Shown: one piece after another, positions 48,499 through 57,951 of the stretch
Numbering within the stretch: position 1 is the stretch's first letter
How the letters are laid out: each line of letters starts with the position of its first letter
Assembly: GCF_000306765.2 (NCBI RefSeq)
Contig: NC_017941.2
Coordinates: forward strand, 2,108,001 to 2,172,000
Source: Haloferax mediterranei ATCC 33500
GTDB lineage: Archaea > Halobacteriota > Halobacteria > Halobacteriales > Haloferacaceae
DNA length: 64,000 nucleotides
Reading direction: 5' to 3'
The notes under the pieces: generated by a model
Told to the model about the DNA's origin: nothing
The model's database searches: none
Seen by the model: only the letters and a program-made list of their open reading frames with translations
Program-made: the position numbers and the translations under genes

Positions 48499-49722
48499 CT
48501 ACTCGAACTCGTCGAGCGTGGCGTTGAGTCCGCTTCGAACCTCGGAGACGAGTGTCCCCTTGATGTCGAGACCGAGAACGTTCGCGGCAGCGCGCCCGAC
48601 TCGCTCTGTCTGTGCTTCGGGTGCGTAGACGCCGAATCGCCACTGCTGTTCCTGTGCGGTTCGAAGCGCCTGCACGAGCGGCGATTCGCGTTCTAACTGC
48701 CGCATTTCGCCGTTTACCATCACTCGTGACGAGGATTCTGTCATCGACGGGCGCGGGGGGATGTCGAGAATGACGGACTCGGCGTCTACGTCGGCGGCCG
48801 CGGCGATTTCACGCTCGAAGTCGGCTACAGCGTCGTGTTCGGCGTCGATAATCGAGTCGGGTACGTTCGGGAGTTCCGCCCAGACGGCCCGCTTGTACAG
48901 GTCGCGTGTGGCGAGTCGCTCCGCAAACTCGGTTGTCGAGGGATTGAGACGGAGCGCGACGAGAAGGTCATAATCGTCCATCCGGCGGAGTTCGTGCGCG
49001 TCGATATCCGGTTCCGTGAGGAGCTGTTCGGCCGCTCGTCGGAGCATCGCCTTCGAGATACGTGCGACAGGGTGCTGGTAGACGGTCGGGTTCATCAGTG
49101 CACGGGCCAAAAGGAGGGATTCTGCGGTCTGGACGTTCCCCTCGGCAAGCACGAGTTCGCCATCGACGAAGGTGAGTTCACGAATCAGTCGCTCGTGGTC
49201 GATGGTGCCGTAGGGGACGCCCGTGTGGTGGGCGTCGCGCACGAGGTAGTCCATCCGGTCCACGTCGAGTTCGCCCGAAACGAGTTGGCCGAACTCGCCG
49301 TCACCTTCCACGAGTGCGGCGACGCGCTTCGGGTCGAGTCCCTCGGCTTCGAGCGTCTCGCCGATGGTTCCGCGAGCGACCAGTTCCTCCACGTCGTCGT
49401 GGTACTTGCCGGTGTGGCGGTGCGTCACCGACTCGATGTTGTGACTGTAAGGACCGTGACCGACGTCGTGGAGGAGTGCCGCGGCTTCGATGTGAGCGGC
49501 GGCGTCGCCCTCGATACCGAGATGCGAGAGAGCACGCGAAGCGAGGTGATAGACGCCAAGGCTGTGTTCGAACCGGGTGTGGTTCGCGGAGGGGTAGACC
49601 AGTTGGACCGTACCCAACTGCTTGATTCGCCGAAGTCGCTGCATCTCCGGCGTGTCGAGGAGGGCCTCGGCCGCGCCCTCGACCTCGATGTGGTCGTGGA
49701 CGCTGTCCTTGATGGTCGTCAT
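48499..49722 (-). CDS. HD-domain phosphohydrolase
   Basis: 407 residues from MTTIKDSVHDHIEV. The HD core (~20-200) has HTRFEHSLGVYHLA (H..., first His), LLHDVGHGPYSHNIE (HD), and VDRMDYLVRDAHHTG (late Asp). This is the dGTPase-like/SAMHD1-like pattern. The C-terminal half (~250-407) is family-specific and acidic, with GVYAPEAQTERVGRAAANVL. It probably hydrolyses (d)NTP or related phosphate esters; substrate not known. Confidence 0.9.
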   Translation of the reverse strand: MTTIKDSVHDHIEVEGAAEALLDTPEMQRLRRIKQLGTVQLVYPSANHTRFEHSLGVYHLASRALSHLGIEGDAAAHIEAAALLHDVGHGPYSHNIESVTHRHTGKYHDDVEELVARGTIGETLEAEGLDPKRVAALVEGDGEFGQLVSGELDVDRMDYLVRDAHHTGVPYGTIDHERLIRELTFVDGELVLAEGNVQTAESLLLARALMNPTVYQHPVARISKAMLRRAAEQLLTEPDIDAHELRRMDDYDLLVALRLNPSTTEFAERLATRDLYKRAVWAELPNVPDSIIDAEHDAVADFEREIAAAADVDAESVILDIPPRPSMTESSSRVMVNGEMRQLERESPLVQALRTAQEQQWRFGVYAPEAQTERVGRAAANVLGLDIKGTLVSEVRSGLNATLDEFE

Positions 49723-50090
49723 TGTCGGGGATTCGGCCGCCATCGGGTAAAAATGGTCGGGCGGGTTTCGAATAAAAAACCGGTCAGTTGCACCACGCCT
49801 GAGTCGAGTACTGCCCGGTCACACTACGACAGAATACAGATTGGTCACACTACGACAGAATACAGATTGGCCACACAGGAATACAGATTGGCCACACAGG
49901 GAACCACAGCGCGTGGGGCGGCAGCGGCACAACACCCTACTGCGAACCGCTTCAGTCGAGCGCGAATAGACGCTGAGATGGAACCCTGCCCGATGCCACT
50001 GTGGCGCATCGGGGCGTACCGCGGCGAGCCATAACTGCGGTCGTCTCCGGTGAAGGAACTTTCAAACCGCCACTCGCCTTACGGCGGAAC
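49723..50090. other. intergenic region with tandem repeats, before cofD
   Basis: Between the divergent HD gene and cofD. Contains the tandem repeat at 49817-49902, then GC-rich unassigned sequence (49903-50090). A short AAAAATGG/AATAAAAAACCGG A/T patch (49749-49781) is a candidate promoter for the HD gene. No gene is seen. Frames read through the repeat are shadows. Confidence 0.5.
49817..49902. repeat. tandem repeat, 26-bp and 21-bp units
   Basis: GGTCACACTACGACAGAATA+CAGATT (26 bp) appears at 49817-49842 and 49843-49868. A shorter relative, GGCCACACAGGAATACAGATT (21 bp), follows at 49869-49889, then a partial copy GGCCACACAGGGA. The first two are exact; the others lack five bases. Not CRISPR: no spacers and too few, contiguous units. 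Confidence 0.9.
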
Positions 50091-51083
50091 ATGGTCACTT
50101 TCCTCGCTGGGGGAACGGGAACCCCCAAACTCCTCGACGGGGCCGCCGAGGTGTTCGACCCCGCTGAGACGACCGTCGTCGCCAACACCGGTGACGACGT
50201 CGAACTCGGCGGCCACCTCGTCTGCCCCGACGTGGATACGGTCCTCTTCTCCGGCGGCGGCGTCCTCGACACCGACCGCTGGTGGGGCATCGCCGACGAC
50301 ACCACCGAAACGGACGACGAACTCCACCGTCTCGCCGACGCGGCCGGTCTCGACGCCGGTCCGCGATACCTCCCCGACGAGGCGCAGACCGCCGGGCGCG
50401 ACATCGCCCGCTGGCGGCGGTTCTCCGGCATCGCGGAGTTCATGGAAATCGGCGACCGCGACCGCGCGGTCCACATCACGCGAACCTCGCTCCTCGACGA
50501 GGGCAACACGCTCACCGAAGTTACCCGGACGCTCGCGGCTGCCTTCGGTCTCGACGTGTCTCTCCTCCCGATGACGGACGACCCCGTTGCGACCCTCGTC
50601 CACACCGACGAGGGCGTGATGCACTTTCAGGAGTACTGGGTTCACCGCCGAGCCGACCCCACCGTCCACGACGTGGAGTTCCGCGGCGCGGACGAGGCAA
50701 CCATCACCAACGCGGTCGCCGACGCTCTCTCAGACCCCGTTGTCATCGGCCCGTCGAACCCAGTCACGAGTATCGGACCGATGCTCGCACTCGGTGGCTT
50801 CGCCGACGCCCTCGCCGACACGCCTGTCGTCGCCGTCTCTCCGTTCGTCGAAGACCGCGTGTTCTCCGGTCCCGCTGCCGACCTCATGGAAGGCGTCGGC
50901 TATGACCCCTCGACCGCAGGCGTCGCTGAGGCGTACCCATTCGCGGACGCGTTCGTCTTGGACGAAGCGGATGGGACGGACCTCGGCTGTCCGGTCGTCC
51001 GAACTGACACCCGAATCGATGGCCCGAAAGACGCGGAACGTGTCGCCCGTGCTGTCGATGGCGCGCTCGCGGAGGTGATGTGA
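50091..51083 (+). CDS. cofD: 2-phospho-L-lactate transferase (F420 synthesis)
   Basis: 330 residues from [17 protein letters not shown]; an upstream GTG frame is low-quality and rejected. CofD joins (enol)lactyl-2-diphospho-guanosine to Fo in coenzyme F420 synthesis. Motifs: [11 protein letters not shown] (6-16), [50 protein letters not shown]. First gene of an overlapping four-gene run; the next start shares ATGA with its stop. Confidence 0.95.
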   Translation: MVTFLAGGTGTPKLLDGAAEVFDPAETTVVANTGDDVELGGHLVCPDVDTVLFSGGGVLDTDRWWGIADDTTETDDELHRLADAAGLDAGPRYLPDEAQTAGRDIARWRRFSGIAEFMEIGDRDRAVHITRTSLLDEGNTLTEVTRTLAAAFGLDVSLLPMTDDPVATLVHTDEGVMHFQEYWVHRRADPTVHDVEFRGADEATITNAVADALSDPVVIGPSNPVTSIGPMLALGGFADALADTPVVAVSPFVEDRVFSGPAADLMEGVGYDPSTAGVAEAYPFADAFVLDEADGTDLGCPVVRTDTRIDGPKDAERVARAVDGALAEVM

Positions 51084-51865
51084 TGTTCTCCCCTCGCGTC
51101 GGAGCCGCAAGCCTCAGCGGCGAATCTGACGCTGCATGGGCACGCGCTGCTGCGCCCCACGTCGGCGCGGCTTTCCTCGGTGGCATCGCCCTCGACGACC
51201 CCGCACGGGAGGCCGCACGCGAACTCGTCGCCCGCGGCCGCTCGGAGTTTCTGCCCGACGACCCGTTAGCGTTCGTCACGGACCAACTCGCTACGCTGGA
51301 CGAGACGGACTTGTTTATCGGTGTCAACGTCCGAGCGACCGAAGCAGAACCGATTCGCCAAGTCGCCGCAATCTGTTCCGACTACGGTGCTGGTGTCGAA
51401 GTAAACGCCCACTGCCGACAGGACGAACTCTGCGCCGCCGGTTGCGGCGAGACACTTCTCCGTGACACCGACAGGCTGGTCGAGTTCGTCGGTGCTGCCG
51501 CCAACTCCGGTGCACCCGTCGGCGTGAAAGTTCGCGCCGAAGTCGACGGCGTCGCCCTCCGGGAACTCGCACCAACGCTCGCCGATGCGGGGGCCGACTG
51601 GCTTCACATCGACGCGATGGATTCCGAGTCGGTCGTCGCCGACGTGGTTGACGCCGCACCAGACCTGTTCGTCGTCGCCAACAACGGCGTCCGCGACCGG
51701 GTGACTGCTCACGAGTACCTCCAGTACGGCGCTGACGCTGTGAGCGTCGGCCGTCCGAGCGATGACCCCTCCGTCCTCCATCGCGTCAGAACCGCCGTCG
51801 ACGACTGGTTCGCGGACGATGGAGTGGAAGGACCGACGAAGTACGACGACGAGGTATCTCTCTGA
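51083..51865 (+). CDS. TIM-barrel protein related to tRNA-dihydrouridine synthase/dihydroorotate dehydrogenase
   Basis: 260 residues from an ATG overlapping cofD (ATGA). FMN-type TIM barrel: VGAAFLGGIALDDPAREAAR, GVNVRATEAEPIRQV, GVEVNAHCRQDELCAAGCGE (the DUS-like N-x-x-C-x-x...-C-G active-site loop), GAPVGVKVRAEVDGVALREL, ADWLHIDAMD, FVVANNGVRDRVTAHEYLQY and GADAVSVGRPSDDP. The active-site Cys loop resembles DUS proteins, but the place in a cofD operon hints at a cofactor-related role. Its stop shares TGATG with the next start. Confidence 0.8.
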   Translation: MFSPRVGAASLSGESDAAWARAAAPHVGAAFLGGIALDDPAREAARELVARGRSEFLPDDPLAFVTDQLATLDETDLFIGVNVRATEAEPIRQVAAICSDYGAGVEVNAHCRQDELCAAGCGETLLRDTDRLVEFVGAAANSGAPVGVKVRAEVDGVALRELAPTLADAGADWLHIDAMDSESVVADVVDAAPDLFVVANNGVRDRVTAHEYLQYGADAVSVGRPSDDPSVLHRVRTAVDDWFADDGVEGPTKYDDEVSL

Positions 51866-52722
51866 TGTCACCGACGCCGGTCACCAACCGCGGATTCGGC
51901 CCCGCACGCCACGCGGAACTCGCGCTCCTGCTCGAAGTCGCCGGAACGCCCAAACCGGGGAACGTCGACCGTCGCCGCGACCTCTCGGACCTTCACTTCG
52001 AGCACTTTCTGACCGGTGCTGTCGGGGCGGCGAAAGGACTCCGACTCGCGGAATCCGGCACATCCGTCGGCGAGGCGTTCGAAACAGCCGTCGCAGGAAT
52101 GAGCAAGCAGGGCGGTGGCAACACGCAATTTGGCTGTCTCCTGCTTCTCGTCCCACTCGTCCGGGCGGCCACCGCAGGTGACCTCTCACCCGACGGCGCG
52201 GCGGCGGTTGTCGAATCAACCACCGTCGACGACGCGGTGAATTTCTACCGGGCGTTCGAGCACGTGAACGTTGCCGTTGGCGAGGTGCCTGACGACGCGT
52301 CCGACCTCGACGTTCGTCACGGCGGCGATGCTGAGTCCGCGCTCCGGGACCGCGACTTTTCCCTCTACGATGTGATGGAACTCAGCGCCGACCGCGATGC
52401 CAACGCACGCGAGTGGACCGGCGGATTCGACCGCACGTTCCGTGCAGCCGACGCGATTCTCGTGGACGACGGCCCAGTCACCGACCGCGTGGCGCGGGCA
52501 TTTCTCGACCTGCTCGCCGAGGAACCGGACACGCTCGTCGTAACGAATCACGGCGAGTCGGTCGCCCGCGACGTGATGGACCGCGCCGCTGCCGTCTCGA
52601 ATCTCGACGAGGCCGAGGAGCTGGCTGAGACGTTCGTCACCGAGGGAATCAACCCGGGGACGACCGCCGATATCGCCTGTGCGGCGACGTTCGTCGCGCT
52701 GGAGCGGGGGGTCCCGCTGTGA
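51865..52722 (+). CDS. CitG-like triphosphoribosyl-dephospho-CoA synthase family protein
   Basis: 285 residues. Motifs STPKPGNVDR (here AGTPKPGNVDRR), GKQGGGNTQFG and LLLLVPLVRAA are typical for CitG. The central acidic region has NFYRAFEHVNVAVGEVPDDA and SLYDVMELSADRDANAREW, and the C-terminus VTEGINPGTTADIACAATFV. No citrate lyase genes exist nearby, so the CitG reaction itself is unlikely; some other nucleotide-activating transferase is a reasonable guess. Its stop is overlapped by the DUF447 start (GTGA). Confidence 0.82.
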   Translation: MSPTPVTNRGFGPARHAELALLLEVAGTPKPGNVDRRRDLSDLHFEHFLTGAVGAAKGLRLAESGTSVGEAFETAVAGMSKQGGGNTQFGCLLLLVPLVRAATAGDLSPDGAAAVVESTTVDDAVNFYRAFEHVNVAVGEVPDDASDLDVRHGGDAESALRDRDFSLYDVMELSADRDANAREWTGGFDRTFRAADAILVDDGPVTDRVARAFLDLLAEEPDTLVVTNHGESVARDVMDRAAAVSNLDEAEELAETFVTEGINPGTTADIACAATFVALERGVPL

Positions 52723-53375
52723 CCGACGAGCCTCAGTCCGGGACCGAAGAACCCACCGAGTGGCCCGTCGAACTTCGCGGCGTCACCGAGTCGGTCGTCG
52801 CCACGCTCGGCCCGAACGACCTGTGGAACTTCGCGGCACTCGGGCTTCACGCGCCCGAATCGTCGGCGGGCAGCGTACCGGACAGCGTCACCGCAACGAC
52901 GTGGGGAAACACCCGAACCCGCCGAAACTTCCACCGGCAGGGCGGCGGCGTCGTTCAATTCGTGTCCGACCCGCGGGACTTCGTCGAGGCTGCGATGACC
53001 ATCTACGAGCGAGAGTCGCCCGTCCTCGACTCGGCCGACGCGTGGGCCGAAGTCGAGGCGACGATGGTCGACTCGGGCGAGGACGGCGGGACGCAGTGGG
53101 AAACATGGGAACTGCACCCCGTCGACGCCGACATCGAGCGAACCCGCCCGTGTACCATCAACCGCGGGTTCGGAGCTGTCATCGACGCGACAGTCGCCGC
53201 CTCCCGCCTCGACGTGCCCGCCTTCGACACCGACGAGTTGCTCTCCCGACTCGCGTACTTCGCGGAAACGGTCGACAAGTGCGGCGGACCGGCGGAGCGC
53301 GAAGCGTTCGCACGAATCGATGAGTTGACCGGGTGGCGCGAGCGGGCGGCGGAGCGACGGAACGAATCGTTTTAG
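52719..53375 (+). CDS. DUF447 family protein (FMN-binding-split-barrel-like)
   Basis: 218 residues from a GTG overlapping the CitG gene by 4 bases. Sections: WPVELRGVTESVVATLGPN, LWNFAALGLHAPESSA, TWGNTRTRRNFHRQGGGVVQ, FVSDPRDFVEAAMTIYERES, RPCTINRGFGAVIDATVAAS and a C-terminal helix. The N-terminal half resembles the pyridoxamine-phosphate-oxidase-like split barrel. DUF447 and CitG-like genes co-occur in archaea and in bacteria with archaeal-type C1 cofactors (recall), suggesting a shared cofactor-related task. Confidence 0.8.
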   Translation: MTDEPQSGTEEPTEWPVELRGVTESVVATLGPNDLWNFAALGLHAPESSAGSVPDSVTATTWGNTRTRRNFHRQGGGVVQFVSDPRDFVEAAMTIYERESPVLDSADAWAEVEATMVDSGEDGGTQWETWELHPVDADIERTRPCTINRGFGAVIDATVAASRLDVPAFDTDELLSRLAYFAETVDKCGGPAEREAFARIDELTGWRERAAERRNESF

Positions 53376-53399
53376 TGTTCGTCCGGGGAAATCTCCGAC

Positions 53400-53588
53400 A
53401 TGGCAATCAAGCCCAAGTACGTCAAGCAGCTTGGTAACATCCTGCTGGAGCGTTACCCGCAGGCGTTCAACACGGATTTCGAGACGAACAAGGACAGCGT
53501 CGAGCAACTGACCACCGTCGAGTCGAAGGGCGTCCGCAACCGCATCGCCGGGTACATCACCCGCAAGAAGGGCGGACAGACCGCGTAA
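53400..53588 (+). CDS. rps17e: 30S ribosomal protein S17e
   Basis: 62 residues, MAIKPKYVKQLGNIL. The archaeal S17e signature is complete: KPKYVKQLGN, LLERYPQAFNTDFETNKDSV, VESKGVRNRIAGYITRKKG. It binds 16S rRNA in the small subunit and is restricted to archaea and eukaryotes. It is 24 bases after the DUF447 gene, so it may be co-transcribed with the cofD operon. Confidence 0.96.
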   Translation: MAIKPKYVKQLGNILLERYPQAFNTDFETNKDSVEQLTTVESKGVRNRIAGYITRKKGGQTA

Positions 53589-53712
53589 TTTCGTAGCAGA
53601 CGATTCTCTCTGCAATTCCTCTTCTCGCCCCGTTCGGGAGCGGATGCGCCGGCCGCTTTGCTGACCTGTCGCGTGAGATAACGTTTAGTCGCTCGTCTCG
53701 CGATGCTCACCC

Positions 53713-54369
53713 ATGCGCGCCATCGGCCACCGTGGTTGTCCCGCTCTCGCCCCCGAGAACACGCTCGCCGCCTTCACCGCCGCCGCCGAACGACTCGACT
53801 GGGTCGAACTCGACGTTCGACGCTGCGCGAGCGGCGAACTCGTCGTCTTCCACGACGAGACGCTCGACCGCCTGACCGACGTTGATGGTTCGGTCGCAGA
53901 AACGCCCCTCTCGGACCTCCGTGAAGTCACCATCGGCAGTTCCGACGAGCCGATTCCGACGCTCGCCGAAGTGTTCGAGGTACTACCCGACGACATCGCC
54001 GTCAACGTCGAACTGAAAGAGGACGGTCTCGCGTCGGACCTCGGGGCTATCGTCGCCGACGCCCCGAACGAGGTGCTGGTCTCGTCGTTCGACGCGGACG
54101 CACTCCGAGAAGTGCGCGAAGCGACCGACCTCCCTGTTGCATTCCTTTTCGCCGACGACTGGAACGAATCGCTCGATATCGCCGCGGAACTCGACTGCAC
54201 GGCTATCCACCCGTACTACGAACTGCTCTCGGAGGCTCGAATCGAAGACGCACACGACGCAGGGTTCGAGGTCAACACGTGGACAGTCCCCGACCGCGGA
54301 ACAGTCGAGAAACTGCGCGACTGGGGCGTCGATGGCGTCGTTATCGACAACCCGGCGTTCGCGGAGTAA
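53713..54369 (+). CDS. glycerophosphodiester phosphodiesterase
   Basis: 218 residues, MRAIGHRGCPALAPENTLAA. GDPD motif: HRG (6-8), E15-N-T, W-x-E-L-D-V, and VVFHDETLDRLTDVDG. Later VNVELKEDG, DWGVDGVVIDNPAFAE. It releases glycerol-3-phosphate from glycerophosphodiesters and is cytosolic (no signal), consistent with lipid turnover. It is convergent with pccX. Confidence 0.93.
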   Translation: MRAIGHRGCPALAPENTLAAFTAAAERLDWVELDVRRCASGELVVFHDETLDRLTDVDGSVAETPLSDLREVTIGSSDEPIPTLAEVFEVLPDDIAVNVELKEDGLASDLGAIVADAPNEVLVSSFDADALREVREATDLPVAFLFADDWNESLDIAAELDCTAIHPYYELLSEARIEDAHDAGFEVNTWTVPDRGTVEKLRDWGVDGVVIDNPAFAE

Positions 54370-54426
54370 GAACGAAGTAAAGAGGGAACGCATCCCCGGT
54401 CTGCGCCGCGACGTACCGCTTACCAG

Positions 54427-54478
54427 TCAGAACCGGTCAGTACGTCCCGAAGTCAGAACCGGTCAGTACGTCCCGAAG
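54427..54478. repeat. two 26-bp tandem repeats at the 3' end of pccX
   Basis: Plus-strand unit TCAGAACCGGTCAGTACGTC+CCGAAG occurs at 54427-54452 and, identically, at 54453-54478. The second copy encodes the end of PccX on the minus strand, including its TGA. The first is a duplicate outside the gene. The structure parallels the gpmI 3' repeat. Confidence 0.9.
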
Positions 54479-54719
54479 CGGCCCACGCGTTCGTTGGTGC
54501 GCCCGACGGGACGCGACGGGCGCATCCCGTAACCGAGTCGAGGCGACCGGCGTACTGCCAGCGCTTTTCGTCCCACGTCTCTTCTTCGTCTGCTGCGGCG
54601 GCGACCGCGGCGGCCGTCTGGTCGTGGAGATGTGCGCCGACTGCAGCAGCGATGGCCGCTGCCTCCTCCGAGTCCGCGTCGTCGGGAATCGACAGCCCCG
54701 AGAGCAGGTCCTCCGTCAT
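54453..54719 (-). CDS. pccX: propionyl-CoA carboxylase small subunit
   Basis: 88 residues, [21 protein letters not shown]. The first ATG shares ATGA with the stop of pccB (54716), the tight coupling expected for an associated subunit. An N-terminal acidic/Ala-rich helical part (~15-45, [20 protein letters not shown]) is followed by [12 protein letters not shown], the conserved end motif of carboxylase epsilon subunits. In Haloferax mediterranei PccX is essential for propionyl-CoA carboxylase and for PHBV copolymer formation (established). Last codons lie in a 26-bp duplication. Confidence 0.85.
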
Positions 54720-56266
54720 AGCGGGATATTACCGTGCTTCTTGTCGGGTTGCGACTTGCGCTTCGACTTCAGCATCCGGAGGTCCGCAATGAGTCGGTTC
54801 CGGGTATCGCCGGGTTCGATAACGTCGTCGACGAAGCCGCGGTCGGCCGCCGTGTACGGGTTAGCGAACTCCTCGCGGTACTCTTCGATGAGTTCGTCGC
54901 GGCGGGCGTCAGGGTCGTCGGCCGCTTCGAGTTCGTCGCGGTAGAGGATGTTGACCGCGCCCTGTGGCCCCATGACGGCGATTTCGGCGGTCGGCCACGC
55001 GTAGTTCACGTCCGCGCCGAGGTGTTTCGAGGCCATGACGTCGTAGGCACCGCCGTAGGCCTTGCGGGTGATAACTGTCATGAGCGGGACCGTCGCCTCG
55101 GAGTAGGCGTACAGGAGTTTCGCGCCGTGGCGGATGATGCCGTTGTGCTCCTGGTCGGTGCCGGGGAGGAATCCGGGTACGTCCACGAACGACAGGATGG
55201 GGATATTAAACGAGTCACAGAATCGGATGAATCGCGCACCCTTTTCGGACGCTTCGATGTCGAGGGTACCGGCGTTCACCCGGGGCTGGTTGGCGACGAT
55301 ACCGACGGAGTGGCCGTCGAGCCGGCCGAAGCCGACGACGATGTTCTTCGCGAAGTCCTCCTGTACGCCGAAGAACGAACCTTCGTCGAGGACGCCGTTG
55401 AGCACGTCGTGAATGTCGTAGGGCTTCCGCGGTTGGTCGGGAACGATCTCTTCGAGTTCGTCTGCGACGCGCTCTGGGTCGTCCCACGGCTCCACTCGCG
55501 GCGGGTCTTCGACGTTGTTCTGCGGGAGGTAGGAAAGCAGGTGGCGGATATCGTCGAGCGCCTGTTCTTCGGTGTCCGTAGCGAAGTGAGCCACCCCGCT
55601 CGTCGAAGTGTGGGTCGTCGCACCGCCGAGTTCGTCGAAGGTGACTTCCTCGCCGGTGACCGTCTTGATAACGTCGGGTCCGGTGATGAACATGTGGCTG
55701 GTGTCGCGGACCATGAACGTGAAGTCCGTCAGCGCGGGGGAGTACACCGCACCGCCAGCACAGGGACCCATAATAGCCGAAATCTGCGGAACGACGCCGG
55801 ATGCCTCGGTGTTCCGGCGGAAGATTTCGCCGAAGCCACCGAGCGACTGGACACCCTCTTGAATCCGAGCGCCCGCGGAGTCGTTCAGGCCGATGACCGG
55901 CGCACCGACTTCCATCGCCTTGTCCATGACCTTGCATATCTTCTCGGCGAACACTTCGCCGAGCGACCCGCCGAAGACGGTGAAGTCGTGGGCGAAAACA
56001 AAGACAGTTCGACCGTCAACCTCGCCGTGTCCGGTGATGACGCCGTCGCCCGGAAGCTTCGTCTCTTCCATTCCGAATTTGTGGTTCCGGTGGGTTCGGA
56101 ACTGGTCGAATTCTCGGAACGTACCGTCATCGAGGAAATAGTCGATTCGCTCGCGGGCGGTCATTTTGCCCTTGTCGTGCTGGGAGGCGATTCGGTCCTC
56201 ACCGCCACCCTTCAGCGCTTCCTCGCGTTTCTCACGAAGTTCGTCGATCCGGTCTTCCATCGTCAT
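54716..56266 (-). CDS. pccB: propionyl-CoA carboxylase beta (carboxyltransferase) subunit
   Basis: 516 residues from [27 protein letters not shown] four bases upstream is a strong Shine-Dalgarno matching the archaeal 16S end. Crotonase-like carboxyltransferase motifs: [20 protein letters not shown] (ARERI), [58 protein letters not shown] and [20 protein letters not shown]. It transfers CO2 from carboxybiotin on PccA to propionyl-/acetyl-CoA. Separated from pccA by ~9 kb, and downstream of it is pccX. Confidence 0.96.
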
Positions 56267-56532
56267 GCCAGATCACCTTCTCTCATTGAACTGTCAGTGC
56301 GCAGGCTGGGGTCAAAGGAGTTCCGCAATCCGGCAACCCTTACTTCGACAGTTGACGTATATTGGTCCGAACAATCATCACAGTTACGAGCCGTGAAAGT
56401 AGCGTCCCCGAGAATGTCGCGAAAGGCGGAGTGGGAGAAAACGGACCGGAAACACAGAGCGTGAGAGGACGACCCGGGAAAATTAGTTGGAAATACAGTT
56501 CTAATCAACTAGCTGTCAAATAGTGCTAGAGT

Positions 56533-57951
56533 TTAGACGACAGAATGGGGGTGGCGAAGACCGAGGAATGCGGCGGTGCTCGCGACGATGGCGAGGGCGA
56601 CGGTCGGCCAGAAGCCGATGTTCGTGTCCACGCCGAAGTGCGTCAGCAGCGTGAAGACGAGAAACAGGGGAAGGATGACACCAACGGCAAAGAGCCACGG
56701 CGTTCCGAGGGTTCGTCCAAACTCGCCCGCGCCCGAGGCGAACTCCTCGATAGCGTCACGGCCCATGACCCAGCCAACGAACAGCAGGAAGGCGGCGAGG
56801 CCCGCAGTCATGAGTATGTTCACAAGGGTGCCTGCAACGAAGCCGAAAATGGCAGGGTTGAACGCGCAGACGGTCCCGGTCACGGCGACGATGGCGGTCA
56901 TGCTTATGACAGCATGCTTGCGCGAGACGCCGTACTCGTCGACGAGGAACGCGACGGGGATTTCGAGCATGCTGATGGAACTCGACAGCGCCGCGAGGGT
57001 CACGACGGCAAAGAAGGTCGTGGCGATGAGCGTCCCGGCGGGGAGTTGCGAGAACGCGCCCGCGAGGCCAATGAACAGCGCACCCGGCCCGGTTCCGGTC
57101 TCGGTCGGGTTGATACCCTGCGAGAAGAGAAGCGGGAAGACGACGAGACCAGTGATGACGCCGACACTCGTATTGAGCACGGCAATGGCGCTCCCGTCGA
57201 AGGGAAGCGACCGGTCTTCGTCGAGATACGAGGAGTAGGTAATCATGGTTCCCGCGCCGAGTGAGAGGGTAAAGAGTGCCTGCCCGACGGCCGGGCCGAG
57301 GATAGCAAAGAAGTTCTCCGAGATGACGGAGGGGTCGAATCGGAGGAAGAAAGCGTATCCGGCGGCGGCGTTCGGTTGTGTCGCGGCCCACGCCGCGAGC
57401 GTGACGAGGAGGACGAGAACTGCGGGCATCATGACTTTGGTGCCGAGTTCGATGCCCTTGCGAATACCTGCGAAGACGATGAGTGCGGTCAGTCCGAGGA
57501 ACAGGAGGTGGTAGAGTGCGGCATCAGTACCGGCGGAGACACCGCCGAAGTACTGTCCGGGGTTAGTGAAGTACGCGGGATTTCCACCGACGATGGCAGC
57601 CCCGCTTTCGATGAGGTAGCGGAGAATCCAGCCACCGACGACGCTGTAGAACGAGAGAAGCGAGAGACCGGTGATAACCGAGAATGCGCCGACGACGCCC
57701 CACTTTTTCGACCCCGAGAGGTCACGGAGTGCGCCAACTGGTGATTTATTCGCGCGTCGGCCGATAACGAACTCGCCGAGGAGCCCAGGCACACCGACGA
57801 GAAGAACGATTCCGAGATATACGACGAGGAACGCGCTCCCCCCGTTTTCGGCGGTTTGCCACGGAAACCGCCAGATGTTCCCGAGTCCTACCGCGCTTCC
57901 GACAGCGGCGAGGATGAACCCGAGCCGTGTTGCCCATGTTTCTCGTGTCAT
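56533..57951 (-). CDS. sodium:neurotransmitter symporter (NSS) family transporter A
   Basis: 472 residues, MTRETWATRLGFILAAVGSA. A LeuT-like Na+-coupled transporter with ~12 TM helices. TM1 hallmark GSAVGLGNIWRFP; TM6 SLGAGTMITYSSYL; TM8 LAALSSSISMLEIPVAFL. The unwound TM1 and TM6 segments that bind substrate and Na+ are intact. The substrate is probably an amino acid. Next to a second NSS gene (58124) in the same direction; the two are ~35-40% identical by eye and probably arose by duplication. Confidence 0.93.
   Translation of the reverse strand: MTRETWATRLGFILAAVGSAVGLGNIWRFPWQTAENGGSAFLVVYLGIVLLVGVPGLLGEFVIGRRANKSPVGALRDLSGSKKWGVVGAFSVITGLSLLSFYSVVGGWILRYLIESGAAIVGGNPAYFTNPGQYFGGVSAGTDAALYHLLFLGLTALIVFAGIRKGIELGTKVMMPAVLVLLVTLAAWAATQPNAAAGYAFFLRFDPSVISENFFAILGPAVGQALFTLSLGAGTMITYSSYLDEDRSLPFDGSAIAVLNTSVGVITGLVVFPLLFSQGINPTETGTGPGALFIGLAGAFSQLPAGTLIATTFFAVVTLAALSSSISMLEIPVAFLVDEYGVSRKHAVISMTAIVAVTGTVCAFNPAIFGFVAGTLVNILMTAGLAAFLLFVGWVMGRDAIEEFASGAGEFGRTLGTPWLFAVGVILPLFLVFTLLTHFGVDTNIGFWPTVALAIVASTAAFLGLRHPHSVV

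Noticed and set aside
49817..49902. Possible CRISPR array
   Set aside because: Repeat units are contiguous without unique spacers and there is no leader or cas gene nearby.
48835..50034. 399-codon open frame opposite the HD gene and into the repeats
   Set aside because: Antisense to the HD hydrolase, and its end reads through the tandem repeat.
54734..56464. 576-codon open frame opposite pccB
   Set aside because: Same shadow effect opposite a strongly supported carboxylase; no motif, no start context.
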